Part shown: positions 49,224-57,745 of the stretch, one piece after another
Position numbering within the stretch: the stretch's first letter is position 1
Layout: each line of letters begins with the position of its first letter
DNA from: Thioalkalivibrio sp. ALJ12
GTDB lineage: Bacteria > Pseudomonadota > Gammaproteobacteria > Ectothiorhodospirales > Ectothiorhodospiraceae
DNA length: 64,000 nucleotides
NCBI RefSeq assembly: GCF_000378305.1
Contig: NZ_KB899540.1
Coordinates: 253,924-317,923, forward strand
Direction of reading: 5' to 3'
Program-made: the position numbers and the translations under genes
The notes under the pieces: generated by a model
Told to the model about the DNA's origin: nothing
Seen by the model: the letters and a program-made list of their open reading frames with translations, nothing else
Databases searched by the model: none

Positions 49224-49709
49224 TTATTCGATCGGACGCGGACGGCCCTGCGCCCGGACCACACCGGCGTCGGGCTCGCGGCGCAGGAATACCGGCGCCA
49301 GATCCGGTGCGCGGTGGCGCATCCAGTACCGAACCCCGCCGAGCCCCAGCACGAAACCCGCCGCACCGGCCAGCATCAGCCAGCCCTCGCCCAGCAGCGG
49401 CCAGGCCAGCATCAGCAGCCCCGGCACGGCGACCAGGCCCAGCAGTGGCAGCAGATACATCGCCAGGGCCCCCGAGACCAGGGCCTGGTCGCGAATCCCG
49501 ATGATCACGCGATCGCCGGCGCGGAGCTGACCCGGGTGGCCGATGGTCACCTCCACGGCCTTTCGCCCCAGCACCTCGGACAGCACACCGCTACCGCAGC
49601 CGGTGCGGGCCGAACAGCTTCCGCAGGTGGACTGGCGCTCGATGCGCACGCGCGCGCTGTGCGCCTCGGCCGCGAGCACGACACCTTGTTCCTCGATCCA
49701 GTGCCCCAC
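49224..49709 (-). CDS. rseC: RseC (MucC-like) membrane protein
   Basis: A 161-aa inner-membrane protein. Its N-terminal cytoplasmic part has a four-Cys cluster (CGSCSARTGCGSG). Two transmembrane helices follow (about 80-100 and 105-125), then a charged tail. Family members act in sigma-E control and, in some species, in reducing the SoxR iron-sulfur cluster. It starts 5 bp after the rseB stop. Confidence 0.9.
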   Translation of the reverse strand: MGHWIEEQGVVLAAEAHSARVRIERQSTCGSCSARTGCGSGVLSEVLGRKAVEVTIGHPGQLRAGDRVIIGIRDQALVSGALAMYLLPLLGLVAVPGLLMLAWPLLGEGWLMLAGAAGFVLGLGGVRYWMRHRAPDLAPVFLRREPDAGVVRAQGRPRPIE

Positions 49710-49714
49710 CGGCC

Positions 49715-50698
49715 TTACTCGCCCGCGGCGCCTTGGTAATAGACCGCGTCCAGCACCTGCTGGACCGTAATATGGGGGACATCGCCGACCGCCGTGACCT
49801 GATGTCCGGCCATCACCCGTGCAGCGGCATGCGTGGCGCCGGCACGGGTTGCACCCTCGAAACTCTTCTCGCCATCCGCCGGCTCTACATAGACCGACAC
49901 CGAGGCCAGACCATCACTCAGCACGAAGTGGCGCGAGACCTCGTCCCCGTTACCCAGCGAGCGCTCCGTGGCGGCGACTGCCTGAAAGCCAGGGGGGAGT
50001 TCACCAAACTTCCAGCCACCCAGGCCATTGTCGTCGTCCCATTGGGGCTTCTTGTGGCCGCGATCGGCGCGCACCTCGATGTGCTCGGCCTGATCGGTCG
50101 TCGGCTCGAGTTCGCTCTCGGCGATCTCGTCACTCAACTCCAGATCGGTGAAGGCAAGCCGTTCCAGCAGCTTGCCCTTGGGATCGTACAGCTCGCTCAG
50201 GAGCGGCAGGGCGCTGTCCATATGGAGACAGTAGCGATGGCTGTAGCGCAGGGCATCCCGCGCGCGCGCCATAATCAGGGTGCAGGGATAACCGGCCACG
50301 CGGTCCAGGCCCTGGATCTTCAGCGCATAGAGGTCATGTGTTTCCAACAGGGAGACCGGCGCGCCGGCAGGGCCCAACGGTGACTGCGCCCCGTCTCCCG
50401 AGGCACCGCGCGCGCCCTTGATTGCACTCAGGCGATCCACCGAGCGCAGGATCTCGCGTTCGGCGCCAGTCAGGGTCTCGAGGCGTTCTCGGTAACCGCC
50501 ATCATCGGCGACATGTACCACACGGATGGTATCGATGCGGTCATCGCGCTGCAGCACGAAGGTGCCTTGATAGCTCTCCGCATGCAGGCTTGTCGTCATG
50601 CGCTCAAGCCATTCCGACGGCGAGACCTCGTCCGCCAGGACCTGCGCCGGAAGGCAGAGCGCGGTTGCGGCCAGAACGAGCGGCAGCCCACGCCACAT
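49715..50698 (-). CDS. rseB: Sigma-E regulatory protein RseB/MucB
   Basis: A 327-aa periplasmic protein that binds the anti-sigma factor RseA and senses mislocalised lipopolysaccharide or lipoproteins. The signal peptide ends near residue 22 (VLADEVSP). The LolA-like N-terminal domain begins WLERMTTSLHAESYQGTFVLQRDD. The C-terminal MucB/RseB domain includes GWKFGELPPGFQ-like and LSDGLASVSVYVEP motifs. It lies 6 bp after rseA. Confidence 0.94.
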   Translation of the reverse strand: MWRGLPLVLAATALCLPAQVLADEVSPSEWLERMTTSLHAESYQGTFVLQRDDRIDTIRVVHVADDGGYRERLETLTGAEREILRSVDRLSAIKGARGASGDGAQSPLGPAGAPVSLLETHDLYALKIQGLDRVAGYPCTLIMARARDALRYSHRYCLHMDSALPLLSELYDPKGKLLERLAFTDLELSDEIAESELEPTTDQAEHIEVRADRGHKKPQWDDDNGLGGWKFGELPPGFQAVAATERSLGNGDEVSRHFVLSDGLASVSVYVEPADGEKSFEGATRAGATHAAARVMAGHQVTAVGDVPHITVQQVLDAVYYQGAAGE

Positions 50699-50704
50699 GA
50701 CGTA

Positions 50705-51271
50705 TTACTCGTCGCTGACCGAGTAGCGTACGCGTCCCAGGGCCGAAGAGCCCGGGCCGGTCAGTTCGGCATGATTTTCGAGGTAGCGGGCAAACCGCGG
50801 ATCCAGGGACTCGCCAAGTTCCGCCTGTGCGGGATCTTCGGCACCGGCGCGGGAGCTGGCCGTCTGCACGTCGCCCGTAGCCGCCGGGGTACCGCTTTCC
50901 ACGGCCACCGGGGTCGCATCCTGACCGGGTTGATCCCCCAGCATCTGCATACCCACCAGCGTGACCATCGCCACGGCCGCGGCCACTCCGGTGCCGGCGA
51001 CGGGCTTCAGCCAGCGCGGCGATTCGCGCCGGGGCACACCCTGCAGGGCGGGTTCGTCCGCCAGGGCCGTGCGGATGTCATCCATGAAATGTGCGGGGGC
51101 CGTGTTGCGCAGGCCGCCGCGGAGACTGTCACCGATCAGGTGATAGCGTTCCCACTGATTGCGATCCTCTTCGGACTTGACCAGCTCGTCGATCAGGCGC
51201 CGCGTCTCGAAGTCATCCGTTTCTCCGTCTACGAGGGCGGATAGACGTTCATTCTTGGTGCTTCTCGTCAT
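50705..51271 (-). CDS. rseA: Anti-sigma-E factor RseA/MucA
   Basis: A 188-aa single-pass inner-membrane protein. The cytoplasmic anti-sigma domain starts NERLSALVDGETDDFETRRLIDEL and includes RYHLIGDSLRG. The transmembrane helix is at about 90-111. The periplasmic region (112-188) is the usual target of DegS-type cleavage and RseB binding. Its ATG overlaps the rpoE stop (ATGA), so the sigma and anti-sigma factors are made in a coupled way. Confidence 0.93.
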   Translation of the reverse strand: MTRSTKNERLSALVDGETDDFETRRLIDELVKSEEDRNQWERYHLIGDSLRGGLRNTAPAHFMDDIRTALADEPALQGVPRRESPRWLKPVAGTGVAAAVAMVTLVGMQMLGDQPGQDATPVAVESGTPAATGDVQTASSRAGAEDPAQAELGESLDPRFARYLENHAELTGPGSSALGRVRYSVSDE

Positions 51272-51849
51272 TCTTCGTCTAACAAAGGACGCAAGGTCCG
51301 GTCGATGGCCTCGCGGGCCCTGAAGATGCGCGACCGTACGGTACCGATCGGACATCCCATCGTCTGCGCGATTTCTTCGTAACTCAGTCCCTCGATTTCG
51401 CGCAGCGTAATCGCCATGCGAAGGTCGTCGGGCAGTTTCTCGATGGTGCGCTGCACCGCGCCTTCTATCTCCTCGGACAAGAGCTCCCCCTCCGGGGTTG
51501 CATTGTCCTTGAGAGCGGAGTCACCGCTCATCTGTTCCGCGTCCTGTGCGTCGACTTCGGCCTCCGGCCGCCGCCGTCCCTGGGAAACCAGGTAGTTCTT
51601 GGCCGTATTGATCGCGATGCGGTAGAGCCAGGTGTAGAACGCACTCTCGCCGCGAAAGTTCGCCAGTCCCCGGTACGCCTTGATAAAGGCCTCCTGGGAC
51701 ACATCCTGGGCGGCAGCCTGATCATGCACGTAGCGCCCGACCAGGTTGATAATCTTGTGCTGATACTTCAGCACCAGGATGTCGAAAGCCGCCTTGTCGC
51801 CGGTTTGTACGCGTTTGACCAGAGCCTCATCGGAAGCCTTCTCGCTCAT
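51268..51849 (-). CDS. rpoE: RNA polymerase sigma factor RpoE (AlgU-like)
   Basis: A 193-aa ECF sigma factor for the envelope-stress regulon. Region 2 is intact (FDILVLKYQHKIINLVGRYV, DVSQEAFIKAYRGLANFRGESAFYTWLYRIAINTAKNYL). Region 4 ends MAITLREIEGLSYEEIAQTMGCPIGTVRSRIFRAREAI. It heads a co-directional run of 14 genes ending with acpS. A candidate sigma-E-type promoter upstream suggests autoregulation. Confidence 0.97.
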   Translation of the reverse strand: MSEKASDEALVKRVQTGDKAAFDILVLKYQHKIINLVGRYVHDQAAAQDVSQEAFIKAYRGLANFRGESAFYTWLYRIAINTAKNYLVSQGRRRPEAEVDAQDAEQMSGDSALKDNATPEGELLSEEIEGAVQRTIEKLPDDLRMAITLREIEGLSYEEIAQTMGCPIGTVRSRIFRAREAIDRTLRPLLDEE

Positions 51850-51894
51850 GCGGGGGCTCCCGCCAGGGCACCGGTCTCCGGTAATCTATGAAGC

Positions 51895-51921
51895 ATGGAC
51901 CGCCTGACTCGCATTAAGTTC
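51895..51921 (-). promoter_or_regulatory. Candidate autoregulatory sigma-E promoter of rpoE
   Basis: On the minus strand GAACTT (51921-51916), the sigma-E/AlgU -35 core, is followed after 16 bp by TCCAT (51899-51895), close to the TCTGA/TCCAA-type -10. The start would be near 51888, 39 nt before the rpoE ATG. Promoter assignment is by motif only. Confidence 0.5.
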
Positions 51922-51993
51922 GCTTTCCGCACAACACTGTTGCGAAAGGGCCACGATTTGCTCGGGCAACAAGCGCAGCACGTTACCTGAGCC

Positions 51994-53634
51994 ATGGGAA
52001 CAGTACAACAACCTCGCCTGGCCGACGTACTGGTCATCGGGAGCGGCGCAGCGGGGCTCTCCGCTGCCCTGCATCTGGCCCCGCATCGCCGCGTCACCGT
52101 AATCAGCAAGGGTCCAGTGGACGAGGGCTCGACCCGCTATGCGCAGGGCGGGATCTCCGCCGTTCTCGACCGCGCCGACTCGTTCGATGCCCATATCGCC
52201 GACACCCTGGATGCGGGGGCCGACCTGTGCGATCCGGACGCGGTCCGGCGCACCGTGGCCGCCGGCCCCGAGGCAATCCAGTGGCTGCTGAACCTCGGCG
52301 TGCCGTTCACCCGCGAGGCCCTGGAGGGGCGCAGCCGCCTGCACCTGACCCGCGAGGGGGGGCACAGCGCCCGGCGCGTCGCCCATGCCGCCGATGCGAC
52401 CGGCCGCGCAATCGAGGATGCCCTCGTGAAGAGCGCCTCCGGGCAGGCCAGCATCGAGGTCTTCGAGCGCCACGTGGCGGTGGATCTGATCACCCAGCCC
52501 GTGGACGGAACCCGGCGCGTGGTCGGCGCCTACGTGCAGGACGCCAAGACCCGCGAGGTGGAAACCATCCTCGCCCCGACCGTGATCCTGGCGACCGGCG
52601 GCGCGAGCAAGGTCTACCTCTACAGCTCCAACCCCGACGGCGCCACCGGCGACGGGATCGCGATAGCGTGGCGTGCCGGCTGTCGCATCGCGAACATGGA
52701 GTTCATGCAGTTCCACCCGACCTGCCTGTTCCATCCGCGCGCCAAGTCGTTCCTGATCTCCGAGGCGGTGCGTGGCGAGGGCGGTCTGCTGCTGCTCCCC
52801 AACGGCGAGCGCTTCATGCCGCGCTTCGACAAGCGTGCGGAACTGGCCCCGCGTGACATCGTCGCCCGCGCGGTCGACCACGAGATGAAGCGTCTCGGCC
52901 TGGATCACGTGAACCTGGACATCAGCCACAAGCCGGCAGAGTTCATCCGCGAGCACTTCCCCACGATCTATGAGCGCTGCCTGGAGTTCGGCTTCGACAT
53001 GACCCGCGAGCCGCTGCCGGTGGTGCCGGCCGCGCACTACACCTGTGGCGGGGTGATGGTGAACCACTTTGGCCAGACCGATCTGCCCGGCCTGTACGCG
53101 GCCGGCGAGGTCTCCTATACCGGCCTGCACGGGGCCAACCGCATGGCCAGCAATTCCTTGCTGGAGTGCCTGGTCTATGCCCGCGCGGCCGCCGAGCACA
53201 TCCTCTCGCAGACCGACCTGCCCGCGCCGGAGCAGCTCGCGGCACCGCCCGCCTGGGACGAGTCACGGGTCACGGAATCCGAGGAGGAGGTCGTGGTCGC
53301 CCACGACTGGGATGAACTGCGCCGCCTGATGTGGGACTACGTCGGCATTGTGCGAACCCGCGAGCGCCTGCACCGCGCCGAGCGCCGCATCCGCATCCTG
53401 CAGGAAGAGATCCACGAGTATTACAGCCATTTCCGCATCTCGCCGGACCTGCTCGAGCTGCGCAACCTGGCCATGGTCGCGGAGATCATCGTGACCAGCG
53501 CCCTGTCCCGCAAGGAAAGCCGCGGGCTGCACTTTATTCGCGACTACCCCGAGACCGACCCGGCCCTGGACGGCCAGCCGACGATCCTGGCACCGGACAA
53601 CGCCCTGCGCCCCGGCGACCGCCGCCGGCCGTAA
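51994..53634 (+). CDS. nadB: L-aspartate oxidase
   Basis: A 546-aa FAD enzyme converting L-aspartate to iminoaspartate, the first step of de novo NAD synthesis. The dinucleotide fold is [17 protein letters not shown] near the N-terminus. The flavoprotein signatures [54 protein letters not shown] and [15 protein letters not shown] are intact. The helical C-terminal domain ends [16 protein letters not shown]. It is divergent from rpoE, sharing a 144-bp region, as in many gammaproteobacteria. Confidence 0.97.
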   Translation: MGTVQQPRLADVLVIGSGAAGLSAALHLAPHRRVTVISKGPVDEGSTRYAQGGISAVLDRADSFDAHIADTLDAGADLCDPDAVRRTVAAGPEAIQWLLNLGVPFTREALEGRSRLHLTREGGHSARRVAHAADATGRAIEDALVKSASGQASIEVFERHVAVDLITQPVDGTRRVVGAYVQDAKTREVETILAPTVILATGGASKVYLYSSNPDGATGDGIAIAWRAGCRIANMEFMQFHPTCLFHPRAKSFLISEAVRGEGGLLLLPNGERFMPRFDKRAELAPRDIVARAVDHEMKRLGLDHVNLDISHKPAEFIREHFPTIYERCLEFGFDMTREPLPVVPAAHYTCGGVMVNHFGQTDLPGLYAAGEVSYTGLHGANRMASNSLLECLVYARAAAEHILSQTDLPAPEQLAAPPAWDESRVTESEEEVVVAHDWDELRRLMWDYVGIVRTRERLHRAERRIRILQEEIHEYYSHFRISPDLLELRNLAMVAEIIVTSALSRKESRGLHFIRDYPETDPALDGQPTILAPDNALRPGDRRRP

Positions 53635-53641
53635 CCTGCCT

Positions 53642-53761
53642 CCCCGTCATTGCGAGGAACCTCGCGACGAAGCAAGCGGTATCCGCTAGCCAGCAAACCC
53701 CAAAGCGACGTCCAGCTCCGGGCGGTTGCCGCGTCGCCTGCGGCTCCTCGCAATAACGGGG
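53642..53761. repeat. Palindromic ATTGCGAGG-type intergenic repeat
   Basis: Inverted arms CCCCGTCATTGCGAGGAAC (from 53642) and GCTCCTCGCAATAACGGGG (ending 53761) pair over about 28 bp with few mismatches, enclosing about 62 bp. The CGTCATTGCGAGG core is a widespread bacterial intergenic repeat. It fills the junction of convergent nadB and the fpr-like gene and could act as a bidirectional transcript end. Confidence 0.7.
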
Positions 53762-53777
53762 GGCAAGCGCGGCGGCG

Positions 53778-54506
53778 CTACCACCACTTCTCGTACTTGA
53801 GCTGCGCCTCGGGGATTCCCCACTCGGCCAGAAGCGTGGCCATATCCTCGATGAACTCGCGCGAACCGCAGAAGTAGAACAGGGCGTCGCGCGGCAGGTT
53901 CAGGGACTCCAGCAGCTCGTGACTGATGCGCCCGGTGTGGCCCAGCCAGTCCTCGGCCTCGCGCGTCACTGTCAGCGTTACGTCGATGTTCTCGGCCTTG
54001 GCCAGGTGCGCCAGCTCGTCGGGGAACAGCATCTCGTCCTGGTGAGCGACGCTGTAGACGAGATGGGCGTAGACGTCCGGCATGCCGTCATTGACCGCAC
54101 GCAGGATGCTGAACAGCGGCGTGACCCCGATCCCCGCGCCCAGCAGCACGACGTTCCGCGCCATGCCCGGCTCGAAGAAGAAGCTGCCCTGGCCGGGGGT
54201 GATGTAGACCGTATCTCCCTCGCGTGCGGTGGAGTGCAGGTAGTGCGTGGCGTGATGGTGATCGGCGTACTTGATTGCGAGCTGCAGCCGCCCGTCATCG
54301 CGCGGCGCGGAGACCACCGAATACCCCCCGACAAATGGCTTGCCGGCGGCCTGCGGGATCACCAGATCCAGCCACTGCCCGGCCTTGCTGGCAAAGCGCG
54401 CCGGGTCGGCCGACAGAGTAAAGACCTTGATCAGCGGCGTAACCTGTTCGATCGCCTCGATCCGGGCCGGCATGAAGTGTTCGGGCAGTTCAACGGCGTG
54501 TGTCAT
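53778..54506 (-). CDS. fpr: Ferredoxin/flavodoxin-NADP reductase-like FAD oxidoreductase
   Basis: A 242-aa cytosolic FAD/NAD(P) oxidoreductase. The FAD domain motif is GGYSVVSAP (in place of the usual RxYS), with GQGSFFFEP. The nucleotide domain has VLLGAGIGVTPLFSIL and FYFCGSREFIEDM. It ends in the aromatic YEKWW, like Fpr proteins whose terminal aromatic stacks on the flavin. The precise electron partner is not determinable. Its ATG overlaps the mazG stop (ATGA). Confidence 0.83.
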   Translation of the reverse strand: MTHAVELPEHFMPARIEAIEQVTPLIKVFTLSADPARFASKAGQWLDLVIPQAAGKPFVGGYSVVSAPRDDGRLQLAIKYADHHHATHYLHSTAREGDTVYITPGQGSFFFEPGMARNVVLLGAGIGVTPLFSILRAVNDGMPDVYAHLVYSVAHQDEMLFPDELAHLAKAENIDVTLTVTREAEDWLGHTGRISHELLESLNLPRDALFYFCGSREFIEDMATLLAEWGIPEAQLKYEKWW

Positions 54507-55330
54507 TTGGGGTCCGTGTTGGTGTCGCGTTCACGCCGCCGGGCCTCCTGGTAGAGAGCCTCCTGGGCGTCGAAATCCAGTTGTTCCAAGGCCTGCCCCT
54601 GCGCGCGGGCCAGGGCCTCCATGGTACGAAAGCGCGCCTCGAACTTGCGCGTGGCGCCACGCAGCGCACCCTCCGGTTCCACTCCCAGATGACGCGCCCA
54701 GTTGGTCACGGCAAACAGCAGGTCGCCGATCTCCTCGGCCACGCGCTCGGGATCGGCGTCGCTGGCCAGCTCCTCGCGGACCTCGTCCAGTTCCTCGTGG
54801 ATCTTCTCCAGCACCGGGGCCGGGTCGCCCCAGTCGAAGCCCAGCCGGGCCGCGCGGCGCTGGGTCTTGGCGGCACGGGCCAGGGCCGGCATCGCCAGCG
54901 GGATGTCGTCCATCGCGCTGTGGTGGTCGCGCGCGGCGCGCTCCTCGGCCTTGGCCGATTCCCAGGCGGCCTCGCGGGCGGCATCATCCGAGTATTCGGC
55001 ATCGGCGAATACATGCGGGTGGCGCCGCACCAGCTTGTCGCCGATCGCACGGGCGATGTCATCGAGGTCGAAACGCCCCGCCTCCTCCGCGATCCGCGCC
55101 TGGAAGACCACCTGAAACAGGAGATCGCCCAGTTCGTCGCGCAGCTCGCGACTGGCCGCCTCGCGGCCATCGTCGCGAGCGATCGCATCGGCCAGCTCGA
55201 AGGCCTCCTCCAGTGTGTGGGGCACGATAGTTTGAGCGGTCTGCGCCCGGTCCCAGGCACAACCCTGCTCGGGATCACGCAGGCGCGCCATGATCGCGCG
55301 CAGGCGATCCACGGGATTGGTGTCCGTCAT
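54503..55330 (-). CDS. mazG: Nucleoside triphosphate pyrophosphohydrolase MazG
   Basis: A 275-aa house-cleaning NTP pyrophosphatase with two MazG domains. The first carries HTLEEAFELADAI and RDELGDLLFQVVF (the EExxE/ExxD metal motifs). The second carries HEELDEVREEL and EEIGDLLFAVTNWAR. The ATG at 55330 fits the family start (DRLRAIMARLRDPEQGCAWDRAQT). It is coupled to the downstream reductase gene. Confidence 0.95.
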   Translation of the reverse strand: MTDTNPVDRLRAIMARLRDPEQGCAWDRAQTAQTIVPHTLEEAFELADAIARDDGREAASRELRDELGDLLFQVVFQARIAEEAGRFDLDDIARAIGDKLVRRHPHVFADAEYSDDAAREAAWESAKAEERAARDHHSAMDDIPLAMPALARAAKTQRRAARLGFDWGDPAPVLEKIHEELDEVREELASDADPERVAEEIGDLLFAVTNWARHLGVEPEGALRGATRKFEARFRTMEALARAQGQALEQLDFDAQEALYQEARRRERDTNTDPK

Positions 55331-55426
55331 GGAGGTGCAGTGTAAGGGGTCCCGGTGGGCGGGCAAAACCGTCCGCCACACTCCGATGCCAGTGTCGGGG
55401 CCGCGTGATCGGCCCCGACACCTCGA

Positions 55427-56179
55427 TCAGCCCTGCTGATCCGGTTCGCAGAGGCGCTTTTTCTCGTCCGGCAGGTTGTCCGGGCAGATCCCGCAGCCCT
55501 CGTTGCCGGGCAGCGCCCAGTCGATCTTCTTCGGATACGGCAGGTCCATCTCCTCCATGATCTTGACGAACTCGGCCTCGGGCTTGTTCTTGCCCAGACG
55601 CGGGTTGCGCATCTTCTCCTGCCCGATGGTGGTGATCTGGCGCTCTTCGTAGTCGTGGCACGGATATACCAGCGTCTCGTCTGGCAGGGTGAAGAACTTG
55701 TCATGGATCGACCGGTACAGGGTCTTGGCGTCACCCGACTGGAAGTCGGTGCGGCCACAGGCCTCGATCAGCAGGGCGTCCCCGGAGAACAGCATCTTCA
55801 GGCCGACGTGATCCATCAGATAGGCATGATGGGAATCGGTATGCCCCGGGGTATAGAGGGGATTGATCACCAGATTCCCCACCTGGAAGGGCTCGCCCTC
55901 GCGCAGGCCGACGTCGCGACAGGGCAGCTCGTCCAGCGCCGGGCCGGCCAGCTGGCAGCCCGTCCGCTCGCGCAGCATCTTGCCGCCGGTGATGTGGTCG
56001 GCGTGGATGTGCGTCTCGATCGCGTAGTCGAGGCTCAGCCCCATCTCCTGCAGCACCCGCAGATCGCGGTCCACGGTCTCGATCACCGGATCGATCAGCG
56101 CGGTCTTGCCCGTGTCCGGGCAGCTCAGCAGATAGGTGTAGGTGGACGATTCTTCCTCGAACAGCTGCTTGAAAATCAT
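55427..56179 (-). CDS. Persulfide dioxygenase (ETHE1-like MBL fold)
   Basis: A 250-aa mononuclear-iron enzyme oxidising glutathione persulfide to sulfite in sulfur metabolism. MBL motifs are THIHADH (H57, H59, D61, H62), TPGHT (H113), FSGDALL (D134) and PCHDYEE (H175). GRTDFQSGDAKTLYRSI is characteristic of ETHE1/Blh proteins. The C-terminus carries an extra Cys-containing stretch (GCGICPDNLPDEKKRLC). It points to sulfide/polysulfide oxidation in the host. A palindrome lies in its promoter region. Confidence 0.9.
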   Translation of the reverse strand: MIFKQLFEEESSTYTYLLSCPDTGKTALIDPVIETVDRDLRVLQEMGLSLDYAIETHIHADHITGGKMLRERTGCQLAGPALDELPCRDVGLREGEPFQVGNLVINPLYTPGHTDSHHAYLMDHVGLKMLFSGDALLIEACGRTDFQSGDAKTLYRSIHDKFFTLPDETLVYPCHDYEERQITTIGQEKMRNPRLGKNKPEAEFVKIMEEMDLPYPKKIDWALPGNEGCGICPDNLPDEKKRLCEPDQQG

Positions 56180-56215
56180 GCGGTGTCCTCCAGGGCCATA
56201 TGGGCCCGTCCGTTA

Positions 56216-56233
56216 TATCAGCATTTCCTAATA
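56216..56233. promoter_or_regulatory. Candidate operator of the persulfide dioxygenase gene
   Basis: TATCAG-N6-CTAATA is a near-palindrome (TATYAG halves) lying 37-54 bp upstream of the ATG in AT-rich sequence that stands out from its GC-rich surroundings. The position suits an ArsR-family persulfide sensor (BigR/SqrR/YgaV type) repressing this gene, but the match to any known consensus is not verified. Confidence 0.3.
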
Positions 56234-56409
56234 CTAACCGGTAGTCGCTGCCGGCACCAAGCCAGTGTGCGTACCGCGACTATCTCCCGTTCGGAACCCC
56301 ACCACTACCACGAGTTCCCGGAGCCGGGCCACCTCGCCCTTCTGTAGCGCCACGCCACTGGCTATCATGCGGCCTCTGCCGACATACACATCGACATCAA
56401 GGACTCACC

Positions 56410-56649
56410 ATGGAAGCCAATCAAGTGGCCGAACTCATCCGCGCCGGCCTGCCGGAGGCCGAGAAGGTCGAGGTGACCGGGGGCGAGGGCAAATTCGAGG
56501 CCCTGGTCGTCAGCCCGCAGTTCGCCGGAATGAACAAGGTCAAGAAGCACCAGACCGTCTACGCCACCGTGCGCGACCAGATCGACTCCGGCGAGGTCCA
56601 CGCGCTGTCCATCCGCGCCCTGACGCCGGAAGAGGCCGCAAGCGCCTAG
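56410..56649 (+). CDS. ibaG: BolA-family protein IbaG
   Basis: A 79-aa BolA/IbaG-type protein. The core reads FEALVVSPQFAGMNKVKKHQTVYATVRDQI, with the conserved His and RDQI end, and the short acidic tail of IbaG. Such proteins pair with monothiol glutaredoxins in iron-sulfur cluster or haem handling, or in acid stress. It is divergent from the persulfide dioxygenase and upstream of an unrecognised ORF, 15 bp apart. Confidence 0.9.
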   Translation: MEANQVAELIRAGLPEAEKVEVTGGEGKFEALVVSPQFAGMNKVKKHQTVYATVRDQIDSGEVHALSIRALTPEEAASA

Positions 56650-56664
56650 GCACGGCGAGCGGTA

Positions 56665-57069
56665 ATGCTTTCACCCAAGGGCCGCGAGGAGATCGAGCGC
56701 CTGCTGGAGGGCGGCCTGGTCCACGACTGGGGCGAGGCCGAGACGACCCTGCGCAATGTCACGCGCATGCTGCTGACCACGCGCCCGGACCTGCTACGTC
56801 TGTACTTCAGCCCCGAGGCCTGGGGCCAGATCACCGCCTGGCCGCAAAAAAAGGCTGCCAACGCAATCATCGCCGCATTGCGCACCGGCGTGGTCGACGC
56901 CCTCGGGCGACCGGCTATCGCCAACCGCGAGCAGGCCCGCTTCTACCTCCTGTGCTTTCAGGATGACCTCGCCGAACGGGTGGATGCCTGGTGCCGCGAG
57001 CACCCGGAGGAATGCCCGCGCCGCAGCCGCGCCCAGACCCAGGCCCTGCCCGGCAACTCCGGCCCATGA
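56665..57069 (+). CDS. Uncharacterised 134-aa protein
   Basis: I do not recognise this protein. It is predicted soluble and helical, with a central Trp/Tyr-rich stretch (LLRLYFSPEAWGQITAWPQKK) and two Cys near the C-terminus (WCREHPEECPR). Initial MLSPKGREEIERLLEGG has no signal peptide. Its stop overlaps the ATG of the HEAGH protein (ATGA), and it follows ibaG closely, so the three probably form one operon. Codon use looks like its neighbours, and the ORF is likely real because of the tight overlaps. Confidence 0.65.
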   Translation: MLSPKGREEIERLLEGGLVHDWGEAETTLRNVTRMLLTTRPDLLRLYFSPEAWGQITAWPQKKAANAIIAALRTGVVDALGRPAIANREQARFYLLCFQDDLAERVDAWCREHPEECPRRSRAQTQALPGNSGP

Positions 57070-57650
57070 CCTCAACCGTTCTCGAATGCGGCGATGCCAC
57101 CATCGAAACCCCGCTACGCGACCTGCTCGAACGCTACGGACTACAACTGGTAATGCATCCGCCCGGTGCCGCACTGCCCGGGACCTGGTGGGGCGAGCCC
57201 GAGGCCGGGATCATCGGGTTGGCCGTACATGTACGCCCGGACACCCCGCTGCACTCGGCGCTGCACGAGGCCGGCCATCTGATCTGCATGGAACCCGAGC
57301 GCCGCGCGGCCCTGCATACCAATGCCGGAGGCGACGACCTGGAGGAATGCGGGGTGTGCTATCTGCAGATCCTGCTCGCCGATGCCCTGCCCGGGGTCGG
57401 GCGCAACCGGCTGATGCAGGACATGGACGCCTGGGGCTACAGCTTCCGCCTGGGATCGACCGCGCGCTGGTTCGAGGGGGACGCCGACGATGCACGGGCC
57501 TTTCTGCGCGCCGAGGGCCTGATCGACTCGCACGAGCGTCCTTCCTTCGCCTGTCGCGGGGGCCTTGAGCCTGCGCGGGATGCTACACTGAGACCCACGT
57601 CACAAGGCGCGACTCCCCCGCAAAATACCCGGCAAGCTCCATTGCGGTGA
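57066..57650 (+). CDS. HEAGH metallopeptidase-like protein (ImmA/IrrE-like layout)
   Basis: A 194-aa protein with a zinc-peptidase motif HEAGH (67-71). A downstream acidic pair (E93/E94 in DDLEECGVCYLQILLAD) sits where gluzincins place their third ligand, a layout resembling ImmA/IrrE proteins. No signal peptide is present. There is no helix-turn-helix domain, and the C-terminal ~30 residues are Pro/Arg-rich and possibly disordered. The family is uncertain. Alternatives include a non-catalytic remnant. It is coupled to the preceding uncharacterised ORF. Confidence 0.6.
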   Translation: MTSTVLECGDATIETPLRDLLERYGLQLVMHPPGAALPGTWWGEPEAGIIGLAVHVRPDTPLHSALHEAGHLICMEPERRAALHTNAGGDDLEECGVCYLQILLADALPGVGRNRLMQDMDAWGYSFRLGSTARWFEGDADDARAFLRAEGLIDSHERPSFACRGGLEPARDATLRPTSQGATPPQNTRQAPLR

Positions 57651-57745
57651 TTGCGCGGCCGGGCACCGCGGGCCGGGGGAACACGAACCCACTGGCGCCC
57701 CGCCCGGACCAGGGAATGATCGAAACACAGGCAACGGAATCGCTC

